Source of the DNA: Clostridia bacterium
GTDB taxonomy: Bacteria; Bacillota; Clostridia; Oscillospirales; CAG-272
Direction: 5' to 3'
Assembly: GCA_017452525.1 (NCBI GenBank)
Contig: JAFTMG010000006.1
Span: 1-45,789 of the forward strand
DNA: 45,789 bases
Position numbers and translations under genes: made by a program. Positions 17,279-26,158 of the stretch are shown here, one piece after another (position 1 is the stretch's first letter; each line of letters opens with the position of its first letter). The notes under the pieces were generated by a model. That model did not search any database and had not been told where the DNA came from. It was given only the letters and a program-made list of their open reading frames with translations.

Positions 17279-17902
17279 TCAGCGATCCGTACCGTTTCGG
17301 ATCATGGTATATTCGTCCGTTTGAGCGTTATAGGTAAGCAAGATCTCCTCTGTTCCTATCGTCATGCGGTAGGTCCGATTTTGTGCCGATGTCGGCAGTG
17401 ACCAACAAACCGTCATACCTTTATCACGGCATACCAAGCGTTGTCCCACTTCGACACGTTCTGTCTCTCCCTCTGACTCGTTCACAATAAACAGTGTTCC
17501 CTCTTCTACCGCCAAAGAAACAGCTTTATCGGAAGAAATTTCAAAGGAGAAAGAAACATCAGGCAAGCTGTTTGCATCCTCTTCGAGCGTTTCCGATGCC
17601 ATACGAGGCATAGCAGCCAAGGCAGACACACTGTGATCCGGAATGAGCCGCATTTCCTCTTGTAACAGCGCGGTTCCGTCGGAAAGCAGAATATGCACGG
17701 AAGAAAGCTGCTTCAGATAAGATACTGTGGTGAAGCTACCAAGCAACAACAGCACGGACGCCGCCAAAGCCAAAACGGACTTGGAGTACAGCAATGTTGC
17801 CGTTTTGGGTTTCTTGACTATCTGCATTCCGCAGATCCTTTGCTCCAATTCGGACGAAGGGGTGATTTTTCGGTATGCTTGCTTTACTTTCTCATCAAGC
17901 AT
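17279..17902 (-). CDS. Single-pass anti-sigma factor, probable
   Basis: 207 residues: a cytosolic N-terminal segment (~1-40) starting DEKVKQAYRKITPSSELEQRI, one membrane helix (~42-62) and an outer domain of ~145 residues. The SELEQRI stretch after a short basic helix is common at the start of Clostridial ECF anti-sigma factors. There is no zinc-binding HXXXCXXC motif, so it is not a ZAS-type protein. It begins one base after the stop of the sigma gene, implying coupled, matched synthesis. The outer domain would receive the signal; regulated cleavage is possible, but no site was identified. Confidence 0.75.
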   Translation of the reverse strand: MLDEKVKQAYRKITPSSELEQRICGMQIVKKPKTATLLYSKSVLALAASVLLLLGSFTTVSYLKQLSSVHILLSDGTALLQEEMRLIPDHSVSALAAMPRMASETLEEDANSLPDVSFSFEISSDKAVSLAVEEGTLFIVNESEGETERVEVGQRLVCRDKGMTVCWSLPTSAQNRTYRMTIGTEEILLTYNAQTDEYTMIRNGTDR

Positions 17903-17903
17903 T

Positions 17904-18407
17904 TCAATTTTCTTTCCCTTCTGTAATATTTTTGAGCATTTCCCTGCCGCGTACTAGTCTCATTTTTACAGCAGAGACGGAGAGGTTTTCCACACGTGCA
18001 ATATCTTGTATACTGATATCCTCCAAGTAATGCAGGATCAATACTGTCTTATACTTTTCGGGTAACGAAAACAAGTCTTGCAGCACGGTCGCTTGCTCCG
18101 GAGCGACCTCAAACTCCTCGATCTCCTCCAACGACAAGGTACTTCGGATCTTTCGACGCCTCAACATATCCTTGCTCTGATTGGATGCCACACGCAAAAA
18201 CCACGCCTGCTCATGCGCCTCATCCCGAAAGGTGGGGGTTTTGATCAGGTATTTATAAAAGGTCTCCTGGACCGCGTCCTCTGCGTCTTCCTTACTACAT
18301 AAGATCGCATAGCATACGCGGAACAGAATTTTTCCGTATCTGGCATACAACTCTTCACAAGAAGGTGAAGCATATATCGTTTCATCCGGCTTTGCCATGA
18401 AGAACAT
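17904..18407 (-). CDS. ECF-type RNA polymerase sigma factor
   Basis: 167 residues. Region 2 spans ~22-88 (YGKILFRVCYAILCSKEDAEDAVQETF, then FRDEAHEQAWFLRVASNQ) and region 4 spans ~105-160 (LPEKYKTVLILHYLEDISIQDIARVENLSVSAVKMRL). Regions 1.1 and 3 are absent, as expected for group IV. GGAGG lies 7 bases before ATG 18407, so this start is preferred over the internal MAKPDE. It heads an operon running through the anti-sigma gene into the lipoprotein and acylation genes, and probably drives its own promoter. Confidence 0.93.
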   Translation of the reverse strand: MFFMAKPDETIYASPSCEELYARYGKILFRVCYAILCSKEDAEDAVQETFYKYLIKTPTFRDEAHEQAWFLRVASNQSKDMLRRRKIRSTLSLEEIEEFEVAPEQATVLQDLFSLPEKYKTVLILHYLEDISIQDIARVENLSVSAVKMRLVRGREMLKNITEGKEN

Positions 18408-18430
18408 CTTTCAACCTCCTCATAAATTAA

Positions 18431-18457
18431 CACGCATGGGATATAGGAAAAGTCACA
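18431..18457 (-). promoter_or_regulatory. Candidate ECF-type autoregulatory promoter
   Basis: TGTGAC (18457-18452) and CGTG (18434-18431) lie 17 bases apart on the minus strand, 24 bases before the sigma factor ATG. This resembles -35 AAC / -10 CGT promoters of SigX/SigV-type ECF factors. Assigned by eye. Confidence 0.35.
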
Positions 18458-18473
18458 TACTTTTCAATTTTTT

Positions 18474-19043
18474 TTACGGAAGATCAAATTCTCTTGTAAT
18501 GCAGTAGCGAATGTTCGCCAAAGTTGTTCCATCCTTGGGAAGCACCTCGCCGTTGATCATCAGTGCCGCACCGAAAATAAATGATCTGACCGCATAGATC
18601 TTACGAATCGCATCCTTGTCGCTCATAGATACTTCTCTGCAATAAGCCTCGATCAATGTTGCTGTTCGATTGCTGATGCTGTTCTTTTCAGCAATCTGTT
18701 CAGAATCCATGTTTTTATCGTTCAACAGCAAAATAGACAGGAAGGCGGGATGATCGCATAAAAAACCGATATAGCTCATACTGGTTTCTATCAATTCCTC
18801 ACGCAGAGTTTTACAATCGGAAATGACCTTGCTCTGGTATTCATACCATTGACGGTTGATATAGCGAATGACCTCAAGGATCAGCTCATTCTTATTTTTA
18901 AAATGCTTATACGGGGCACCGCAAGACACGTCGCACCGCTGTGCAACACGACGAATTGAAAAATCTGACACACCGTGCTCTTCCAACTCTTCCACAGCCG
19001 CGATCAAAAATTTTTCCTTCGTCATTTCATTGGCAACTCTCAT
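18474..19043 (-). CDS. TetR/AcrR-family transcriptional regulator
   Basis: 189 residues. N-terminal TetR DNA-binding region ~8-55: TKEKFLIAAVEELEEHGVSDFSIRRVAQRCDVS then GAPYKHFKNKNELILEVI. The C-terminal ~130 residues are a helical ligand and dimer domain like the TetR_C group with CREVSMSDKDAIRKIYAVRS. No efflux gene is adjacent on either side, so the target is unclear; autoregulation is likely through the palindrome just before the start. AGGGAG lies 14 bases upstream of the ATG, a long spacing. A downstream Met (19025) lacks a site. Confidence 0.9.
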   Translation of the reverse strand: MRVANEMTKEKFLIAAVEELEEHGVSDFSIRRVAQRCDVSCGAPYKHFKNKNELILEVIRYINRQWYEYQSKVISDCKTLREELIETSMSYIGFLCDHPAFLSILLLNDKNMDSEQIAEKNSISNRTATLIEAYCREVSMSDKDAIRKIYAVRSFIFGAALMINGEVLPKDGTTLANIRYCITREFDLP

Positions 19044-19045
19044 TT

Positions 19046-19057
19046 TATATCGATATA
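19046..19057. promoter_or_regulatory. Palindrome between ribosome binding site and start of the TetR gene
   Basis: TATATCGATATA is a perfect 12-bp palindrome filling the space between AGGGAGA and the ATG. A TetR dimer bound here could block its own gene; alternatively it is an AT-rich chance repeat. A looser TCGGT-N10-ACCGA repeat lies at 19076-19095. Confidence 0.35.
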
Positions 19058-19149
19058 TCTCCCTGTATTTCTGATTCGGTCCGTCCGGTAACCGATAATA
19101 TCACAATTCATTTAATCATATCATATATTTCTATATTTGTCAAGAACAG

Positions 19150-19181
19150 AACGAAAGTCGGGGGGCACCCCGACCTTCGTT
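19150..19181 (-). terminator. Terminator of the metallo-beta-lactamase-fold gene
   Basis: AACGAA and GTCGGGG arms (19150-19163) pair with CCCCGAC and TTCGTT (19168-19181), with one mismatch between the two blocks. On the minus strand the stem runs into TTCGTTCTGTTCTT. The stem begins at the stop codon itself. Confidence 0.8.
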
Positions 19182-20071
19182 TATCGCCAAACGCTCCTCG
19201 CATTTTCGTGAACTGAGGAAAGCAGTAAAAACTCCTTCCCGTTACACAAAAGCCGAAAAGAACCATGCAAGTCTGTTCTGTATATTTGTGAGCCGACCGC
19301 TTCAAGCCGACGAAGTGTCTCCTCGTGGGGATGCCCGAAGGAATTGTCCTGTCCACAGCTGATAACGGCAAGTTGAGGCCGCACCGCTTGCAAAAAGGAT
19401 TCGCTCGACGACCCGGAACCGCCGTGATGCGCAACCTTCAAAAAATCAACACAAAGTCTTTCGACAGGAATATTGCTTAGAAAAGCCTCTTCCGCTTTAT
19501 GCTCCGCGTCTCCCGTCCATAGCATGGAACAATCCCCGTAATCCGTACGCAGGAGAAGGCTGTCATTATTCTCCCCGGGATTGTCCTTTGACGGTGACAT
19601 CAGAACCTCGATCCGCAAAGCACCGATCCAGAACACATCCCCTATATCGGGCTTGACCCATACCAAATCTCCGCAGAGGATCTGCTCCTCCATCAGTCTC
19701 AAGAAATTCAACCATATTGGCGTCTCGCTTTGATTTTCCGCACAGATCACGCGCTCCACTTCAAACTCGCGTAATATCATATCCGCATTTCCGATATGAT
19801 CGTCATGCGGATGGGAAAGAATCATATACGAGAAAGAAGTCAGACCGTGACTTTGTAGATAGGCGCGTACAATATGCTCTGAGGCGTCCGTTCCCGTATC
19901 TATGATCACATTCCCGTCAGGAGATTCTATCACCGCACAGTCTGCTTGACCCACGTCGATTACATGGATCACAATTCCGTCTTCTGAAATACTTCTTTCA
20001 TACCATGCATACAACAGTGATATTGCCAGTAGGACCACAACAAAAAGCCAGATATTCCGTTTCTTACGCAT
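19181..20071 (-). CDS. Membrane-anchored metallo-beta-lactamase-fold protein, ComEC C-terminal-like
   Basis: About 296 residues from ATG 20071, which has GGAGG upstream; the longer frame to 20113 runs into the upstream terminator. One N-terminal helix (~5-24) anchors an outer domain. Motifs: DVGQADCAVIE (~37), HPHDDHIG (~84, metal ligands), TGDAEHKAE (~177), VAHHGGSGSSSE (~203) and FGHPHEETLRRL (~235). This is the pattern of the nuclease-like domain at the C-terminus of competence protein ComEC and of stand-alone extracellular hydrolases. Without the ComEC channel it may cleave phosphodiesters outside the cell. The substrate is unknown. Confidence 0.87.
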   Translation of the reverse strand: MRKKRNIWLFVVVLLAISLLYAWYERSISEDGIVIHVIDVGQADCAVIESPDGNVIIDTGTDASEHIVRAYLQSHGLTSFSYMILSHPHDDHIGNADMILREFEVERVICAENQSETPIWLNFLRLMEEQILCGDLVWVKPDIGDVFWIGALRIEVLMSPSKDNPGENNDSLLLRTDYGDCSMLWTGDAEHKAEEAFLSNIPVERLCVDFLKVAHHGGSGSSSESFLQAVRPQLAVISCGQDNSFGHPHEETLRRLEAVGSQIYRTDLHGSFRLLCNGKEFLLLSSVHENARSVWR

Positions 20072-20097
20072 ATTGCACCTCCTCTCCCTGATATTCC

Positions 20098-20137
20098 ACG
20101 GAAAGGACCGCAACGCAGTGCGCCGCGGTCCTTTTAT
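20098..20137 (-). terminator. Terminator of the giant surface protein gene
   Basis: AAAGGACCGC (20102-20111) pairs with GCGGTCCTTT (20125-20134) around a 13-base loop, just after the stop at 20142; read on the minus strand the stem ends in CCTTTCC. It separates this gene from the metallo-beta-lactamase-fold gene. Confidence 0.75.
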
Positions 20138-20141
20138 GGGG

Positions 20142-23100
20142 TTATTCGGTCATGATATTTACATCACCGCCGGTCAAAAGAATCATCTTTGCTGCCGCAC
20201 GCTCAAACATATGCGCGTTTACCGTCAGCCTCTTGGTCATTTTATCCGAAGCGATGATCTTGACATAGGTGGCATCCGTCGGAATCAGATCCTTTTCTTT
20301 CAGCGAATCCATATCGACAACATCGCCCACATAGAATTTTTTGCAAAGTTGCTCAATGGATACCTCCGCTACCCGCGCGTCGGTCACAATCAGAATATCC
20401 TGATTTTGAGGCATCAGCGCATTCAGCATATCTTCGGTTACCCACGCCTCCGCATCCTCAACGGTAGCCTCCGGAGAAACCAAATAGTGAAGCGTTGCCG
20501 CGGCGGCGCGATTTGCGCAAACCTGATCGTCCGGACCGTCCGCCCAAATACGGAGCTGACCTGCTTTCAGTCTTGCGGCGGCAGAGCTGTCCTCATCCAG
20601 ATAAGAATAATCCGTTTCCACAGGTGCATCCAACCGCTTGACTTCTCGGGGCTGCATCATATCCGCGATCAATTCCTTTACCTTACGGCAGCTGAGATCG
20701 CTCTTGACGCGCACCAACATCGGGATCGATTCATATGCCTTGATATCCTTGACGGATTCAAACACGTATTTGCTGTCACGGTAATTCTCGGGATCAAGAG
20801 CCAGGAAGATACAAAGCGTATTTTCGCGCACAACGAATTTTGCCAAGGTTTCTCTTCCCTTTCGTACGCTTTCCGCTTTCCACGCAATGCGGGTCTTCAC
20901 ACCCTTATAAGTCAGGAATTCATCCTTCAACTCGCGATAGAAGTCCTTGGCCTCATCCGAAAGTGACGTCATCTTTGCACGGAAGCTGAGATTGAAGCGG
21001 ATGTGATATTTCTCACCTGTTTTCTCATTGGTAAACAGATGGATCTCATCGCCATCCTCCAATTGCTCTACTTCCTCCTGCTCCTCTTCCTGTGTGCTGT
21101 CGCCCAGCAACAGCCAGGAGTGATACGCATCGGTATTTCGATAACTGTCCTCGTCCTCGGCAGACTCATCTTCATCTGCTTCGCCGTCATCGATCCGGTC
21201 GCCTACAACGACCAACGATTGCGGCTCTTCGGAATTTTCGTCCTCCGTTGCCTCCTCGGAATCCTCTTCTGCAGGCTCAGCCAACAGCGGTACGACGGGG
21301 GGCTCCTCCAGAGCAGGCGTCTTGTCCTCATCCTCGTCTGCCTCTTCGGTCGTTTCAGTCGTGTCGCCATCCGTCTCCGAGTCATCCTCATCTGCCGCCT
21401 CGAGCATTAAGAGCTGCTCGTCATCCGCAGGGAGCTCGTTTTCATCCTCGGAAGCATCTTCCTCGGCTTCGTCTTCAACATTGTCATCCGTAATAGGCTC
21501 TTCCGTCTCGACAGGAGCATCTTCCTCGGCTTCCTGCTCAGTTTCATCTGCCGGCTCCTCCTCGGAAGGAATTTCTTCCTCTTCATCGCGAAGGATTTCG
21601 ATCATATTCCACTTAGCATACAGCCGTACTCCATGCCAGGGCATCAAAAATCCGTTTTCTGCACGATCGGTCAATTCCGGATCGTAATACCAGCCCTCAA
21701 GAACGTAACCGTCCTTCTCACCGGTCATCAATGCTACCTTGGTTCTCCAGAAATGGAATTCGTTTCCGATCTTCTCCTCGCCGTCAAAATAGCGAACACG
21801 CCATACGAGCAAGCAAACGACGGCAAACGCGATCATAAGAACTACGATCAGCATCAAGATCCAAAGCCAGCTGAGCGACTTTTTGGCAGGCGTATTTCTT
21901 ACCGCATCATTCAATGCGTTCCACGCGTCCTCAACCTCTTGCTCGGAAGTCGCACCGCTTACTGCCTCGATTGCTGTCAGGAACGCCTGTTCAAGCTCGT
22001 TCCAATTGTCACGGGAATAATCCTTTTGATCCAAGGAGTCATAAAGATCCGAGATCTTTTCCAATGTTTCAGCTTTGGCAATTGCCAGCGCATCCGATCC
22101 GACAATACCGTAAATGCTGAAGTGATTGGTTTCAAAACTCAGATAATTGCCGCTTACCACAGCGGGATGGAAAGAAATCTCTCCGTTCTCACCAACGGAT
22201 ACTACATTCAATCCTTCTGCCCCCTGAACATCCAGGGGTAACAGCAGGGTAACCGTATACGTCCCGTTGAACGTCTCCGTGGGGGTGTCCCCTTGACACA
22301 GGGTGATATCCAAGCCTACCTTCAATTCATTCTTTTCCAGCGCCGCGTATATCTCATCCGCACTCAAAGCACCGTCAAAAGAATTTACAAGCTTCTGCTC
22401 GATCGCTTTTCCAATCTGCGCACGAAGCTCAGCGGTAGCGGATTGCCCCAACTTTTCGATCACGAAGGACAGCGTAGAATCCAACCCGTCATCATTGGAT
22501 ACATTGCCCCAAACCGCGTCTCCGTCATTGGGATATTGCAACATCTGATCGGACGTGATGTCCGATCCGACCAGCTTTCCGTCAGCGGTAGGTGTATTGG
22601 CACAAGGAACCTGAGCAATGTTTTCCAGAATGGTTTCTTTTGCACGGTCAACATCCGCCGCACTGTTCAACGAAGAGTTGATATTTCGGATACCATCATC
22701 CAAAATAGCACGCGCCTGCGCCAATTGAGCGTCAGTATAACGCTTCGAAGCAACCATATCATCATATGTTTGCTCAAGAGCATCTACGATCTGTTTCTTA
22801 TAATCCGCAAGTTCCGTATTCAATGTCACTTCCACCGATTGTGGTACACTTGCAAACAGCTTCCCTGCCTCACCCTTGCGACGGATCAGATATTCCTGAA
22901 CGGTCAGTTCTCCGGCGGTATCTCCGTTGATCGCTGTCCAACTGCTTCCGCCGTCGGCAGAAATCTCCATACCGGAATCCAGACCGCCGATTGAACCGTT
23001 ATTGCCTCCATGGAAGGTGACCTGACCGATCTTCGGACTCAGGTTCAAAACGGTCCGTCCGGGAAGCTCCAAGGTCTGTGCGGCACTGTCTACGGTCTTA

Positions 23101-26024
23101 TTGCCATCACCGCACTTGATCAAGGAAATCACGCTCTCTACCCAAGCATCCTCAATGCCCATATGACCGGAAGCATCTGCGATATAGGAGGTACCGTTTA
23201 CCGAATAAGTGGCATTGGGTACAAGATTCGCAAGAAGCTGCTTTACGGTATCGACCGTAGCCGCGGGCGTTTCCTCATAGAATTTTGTATAAATGATATC
23301 GCTGATCAGCGCATTGGATTTCGGCTGAGTATCCGTTGCCTTGAAGCACACCTGAATCCGGTAGGCGGTGCTGTGAGTCAAGCCGTCAAAAACGATCGCC
23401 TCGCCTGAGGAGGATTTCCACACTGAAACGGGAACACCGTTCTGATCCAACACCTGATATTCCAACCGAGGATCCACCTCGGTAACGGTAAGGCTTGTCA
23501 AGCCGGTCTGCACCTTGCGAACGTCAAATTCTGCCTTGGTAGGTGCCGCAACAGGGGAAATGATCGCTACATCTACGGGGTCACTGTCAACGGTCTTGGT
23601 CGCTGTGCTCCCCAACCTTGTAAGCGATACGGTACGACCAAAATAATCACCAACGTGTAATTCTCCGTCGTCATCTACCTCAATGGATTTTCCGCCATTG
23701 ATCGCGTACTGCCCCGGCACAAGCCCGGTGATCGCCTGCTTCCAATAATCCACATCGAAGGAGGTGATCTTCAGCTTGGTATAAGTGGTCACAACCGTAG
23801 AGATCGCGGTACTGTACATGGTATCCTCGGTCTCTGCCGTTCTGGTTCCAATGGTATATACGGTTTGTTCCTTCAGGTCCTTCCAGGTATGTGTCGATCC
23901 CGACGGAACGATCCAGATACCGTCTCCCAAACGGTACTCCTGACCGTTGACCACTTGAATGGTAACGGTAGTGTCGGTGATCTCGGTCACCGTTGCACGT
24001 TTGGGTACAACAGCTGCAGCCGAAGACTTCTTGGTAGTCACCGCGGTAGCAGCGCTCACGCTGGTAAAGGACTTGTCCTCCACCGCCTTGACTCGGGCAT
24101 ATACGGTATACGCCGTATTGGCTTTCAGCTTTGTAAAGGTATAGGAGTCGGCGGTTGCCGTGATCCACGTGGTACCGTTAATGGAATATTCCAAGCCAGG
24201 CTTAACGGAAACGTGAACGGTAGTGTCAGTTTTACCCAGAATCACGGGGGCATCCGGTGTAGCGGGGCGTGCGGGAACATTCAGCGTCTGCGCAGCACTG
24301 TTATTCGTCGTCTTGCCGTTCCCCTTTTTGATCACGTTGATCTTCTTGCCTGCCAGATTATTATCCACGATTGAGACGGTTCCGGTCTTGGTAGAGGTAT
24401 AGGAAACATTCTCAATCAAATACTCCGAAGACGCAACGAGGTTTTTCAACGTTCCGTTTACATAATCAATGGTAGCCTCGGGCGTAATCTCGGGTTGCTT
24501 TACGATGACTGCCACAGGCTCACTTGCCAGATGCGTGGCGGTCTCTTTGGTCCGGAAGTGGTAGGTTCCTGCGCTCAGTCCGGACAACGTGGTTTGCGTG
24601 CAGTCGTGCCACGTGCTTCCGTCATAAGAAAGCTGCCATGCGGTCTTCAAGCCAGAGATCTCGCCGGTATTGCCGCCATATACGGCAACATCTTTTACCG
24701 TGATTCCTTTGGGCGCCTCGGAAGGCTCCTTGACTGTCACGTTGCAGGTCGCGCTGGCAAAGGTCGTATCCGTTGCCGCATATCTGACCTGATAAGTCCC
24801 TGCTTTCAGCTTGGTAACGGGCAATGTTTTCCATACACCGTCAACAAAGGCTTCCATTGTATCGGAAATAGAGGAAACAACTCGCAACTCACCGGTAGAA
24901 GCACCGTGTACGGTAACATGGGTAACACGGACGTCCGCGGGAGTGGCAACAAGTTTGGAAGGCTCTCTCACAAAGAAAGTCGTAGGCTCACTTGCAAGAT
25001 AATCGGTGGTCGCAGCAAAACGAACCTGATATTTCCCTGCTTTCAAGCCCGTAATGGGGAAGCTGACCCAAGAGGTTCCGTTGTAGAATTCCAAAACCTT
25101 TGAGGTGTTGGCTGTCATCTTACCCGTGCTCGCTCCGGCAACGGAAAGATGGGTCACCGTTACATCCGTTGCGACAGGACTGGTGCACGGCTCAAAAATA
25201 CGAACAACGATGGAATCGCTGGGCAAGGTATCCGATGTTTCCGCATAACGGATCTGATATTCACCTGCCGGCTTGTTTCTTGCGGGAAGAGCTTTCCACG
25301 CGGCAGCATCCTTATCGTAATACTGCAGCGCGCGCTGAGAATTGGAGGCGATCACACCGGAGGTGCCGCCGTTTTTCGTGTTATGCGTCAGGATCACATC
25401 GCTCTGAGACGGACTTACGGTTTTCTTTTTCGAAATAGGCGTGTTGGTCGTACTGATCTTTTGCCCGCCGTAATCGCCCGTACCCGTGATCTCTACGTTG
25501 ATCTCCTTACCAACGTCGGCAAGGGTCAACGTGTAGGTAGGCGCAGTCGCGCCCGTGATGGGCGTTTTATCGCGGAACCACTGATATGTTACGGTGGCAT
25601 TGTCCGGATGAACGACTGCGGTCAGGGTCTCGTACACCACAAAAGAACCGGTAACAGTCGGTGTCTCCACCGGGATCAGTTCTCCTGCCGCGCCCATGAT
25701 CGTCAAGGTTCCCTTCACACTATCCGCCTGGATGACCAGAACACCGGTCTCCGGTGAATAGGTATAGGCTTGCGATGGGAGCAACACTGTACCATCCGAT
25801 GTGGTGATCAACAGCGTTGCCGGCAACTTATACCCTACACTCGGTTCAATCTTTTTGGTATAAACCGTACCGTCATCCACTGTTACCGTCAGATTCGGCT
25901 CCGTAATATCTTTTACCATGAATTCGATCTTTGCAGCATTGGCTTGCAATGCAAACACGGAGGTCATCATAACCAACATGCCGACAATAAACCCAAATTT
26001 TGTTACTCTTTTGAATTTGCCCAT
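20142..26024 (-). CDS. Giant single-pass surface protein with Ig/FN3-like repeats and an L15-like cytoplasmic C-terminus
   Basis: 1960 residues from ATG 26024 (AAGGA upstream). Signal peptide 1-31. Outer part: bacterial Ig-like domain (~110-200); about five ~75-residue repeats with the core THxxxxGxxTG ... LKAGxYQVRxA (near 208, 291, 370, 445, 1005); FN3-like modules (~585-750); helical FIVAR-like segments (~1075-1135 and ~1311-1374) around a domain ending FETNHFSIYGIVG. One membrane helix at ~1381-1408 with basic residues after it, so the rest (~550 residues) should be cytoplasmic: an InlB B-repeat-like unit (~1415-1475, GYVLEGWYYDPELTD), a Glu/Asp-rich stretch (~1475-1655), a conserved-looking domain (~1655-1795) and a tail (~1893-1955) whose LKEKDLI, YVKIIA and LTVNAHMFERAA follow ribosomal protein L15. 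No sortase motif. Role unknown: adhesion with intracellular linkage is an inference. Confidence 0.9.
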   Translation of the reverse strand: MGKFKRVTKFGFIVGMLVMMTSVFALQANAAKIEFMVKDITEPNLTVTVDDGTVYTKKIEPSVGYKLPATLLITTSDGTVLLPSQAYTYSPETGVLVIQADSVKGTLTIMGAAGELIPVETPTVTGSFVVYETLTAVVHPDNATVTYQWFRDKTPITGATAPTYTLTLADVGKEINVEITGTGDYGGQKISTTNTPISKKKTVSPSQSDVILTHNTKNGGTSGVIASNSQRALQYYDKDAAAWKALPARNKPAGEYQIRYAETSDTLPSDSIVVRIFEPCTSPVATDVTVTHLSVAGASTGKMTANTSKVLEFYNGTSWVSFPITGLKAGKYQVRFAATTDYLASEPTTFFVREPSKLVATPADVRVTHVTVHGASTGELRVVSSISDTMEAFVDGVWKTLPVTKLKAGTYQVRYAATDTTFASATCNVTVKEPSEAPKGITVKDVAVYGGNTGEISGLKTAWQLSYDGSTWHDCTQTTLSGLSAGTYHFRTKETATHLASEPVAVIVKQPEITPEATIDYVNGTLKNLVASSEYLIENVSYTSTKTGTVSIVDNNLAGKKINVIKKGNGKTTNNSAAQTLNVPARPATPDAPVILGKTDTTVHVSVKPGLEYSINGTTWITATADSYTFTKLKANTAYTVYARVKAVEDKSFTSVSAATAVTTKKSSAAAVVPKRATVTEITDTTVTIQVVNGQEYRLGDGIWIVPSGSTHTWKDLKEQTVYTIGTRTAETEDTMYSTAISTVVTTYTKLKITSFDVDYWKQAITGLVPGQYAINGGKSIEVDDDGELHVGDYFGRTVSLTRLGSTATKTVDSDPVDVAIISPVAAPTKAEFDVRKVQTGLTSLTVTEVDPRLEYQVLDQNGVPVSVWKSSSGEAIVFDGLTHSTAYRIQVCFKATDTQPKSNALISDIIYTKFYEETPAATVDTVKQLLANLVPNATYSVNGTSYIADASGHMGIEDAWVESVISLIKCGDGNKTVDSAAQTLELPGRTVLNLSPKIGQVTFHGGNNGSIGGLDSGMEISADGGSSWTAINGDTAGELTVQEYLIRRKGEAGKLFASVPQSVEVTLNTELADYKKQIVDALEQTYDDMVASKRYTDAQLAQARAILDDGIRNINSSLNSAADVDRAKETILENIAQVPCANTPTADGKLVGSDITSDQMLQYPNDGDAVWGNVSNDDGLDSTLSFVIEKLGQSATAELRAQIGKAIEQKLVNSFDGALSADEIYAALEKNELKVGLDITLCQGDTPTETFNGTYTVTLLLPLDVQGAEGLNVVSVGENGEISFHPAVVSGNYLSFETNHFSIYGIVGSDALAIAKAETLEKISDLYDSLDQKDYSRDNWNELEQAFLTAIEAVSGATSEQEVEDAWNALNDAVRNTPAKKSLSWLWILMLIVVLMIAFAVVCLLVWRVRYFDGEEKIGNEFHFWRTKVALMTGEKDGYVLEGWYYDPELTDRAENGFLMPWHGVRLYAKWNMIEILRDEEEEIPSEEEPADETEQEAEEDAPVETEEPITDDNVEDEAEEDASEDENELPADDEQLLMLEAADEDDSETDGDTTETTEEADEDEDKTPALEEPPVVPLLAEPAEEDSEEATEDENSEEPQSLVVVGDRIDDGEADEDESAEDEDSYRNTDAYHSWLLLGDSTQEEEQEEVEQLEDGDEIHLFTNEKTGEKYHIRFNLSFRAKMTSLSDEAKDFYRELKDEFLTYKGVKTRIAWKAESVRKGRETLAKFVVRENTLCIFLALDPENYRDSKYVFESVKDIKAYESIPMLVRVKSDLSCRKVKELIADMMQPREVKRLDAPVETDYSYLDEDSSAAARLKAGQLRIWADGPDDQVCANRAAAATLHYLVSPEATVEDAEAWVTEDMLNALMPQNQDILIVTDARVAEVSIEQLCKKFYVGDVVDMDSLKEKDLIPTDATYVKIIASDKMTKRLTVNAHMFERAAAKMILLTGGDVNIMTE

Positions 26025-26129
26025 TTTTTCCTTCCTTTTCCGGTACAATATCTGATATCGTTACACAAGTATGTGATATATACAACCATATTTCGGGTGC
26101 GTTTAAATCCAATACCCCATCATGTTGTT

Positions 26130-26158
26130 ATTTTACCACATTTTTTTTTGGATTTCAA
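26130..26158 (-). promoter_or_regulatory. Sigma-A promoter of the giant surface protein gene
   Basis: TTGAAA (26158-26153) and TAAAAT (26135-26130) lie 17 bases apart on the minus strand, giving a leader of about 100 bases. The 380-base gap 26025-26404 also holds the aminopeptidase promoter; no gene or repeat is seen in the rest, only AT-rich sequence. Confidence 0.6.

Noticed and set aside
22800..25450. Tandem DNA repeats within the giant surface protein gene
   Set aside because: The protein modules repeat, but the DNA copies have diverged and no near-identical repeats are visible, so no recent expansion or assembly collapse is indicated.
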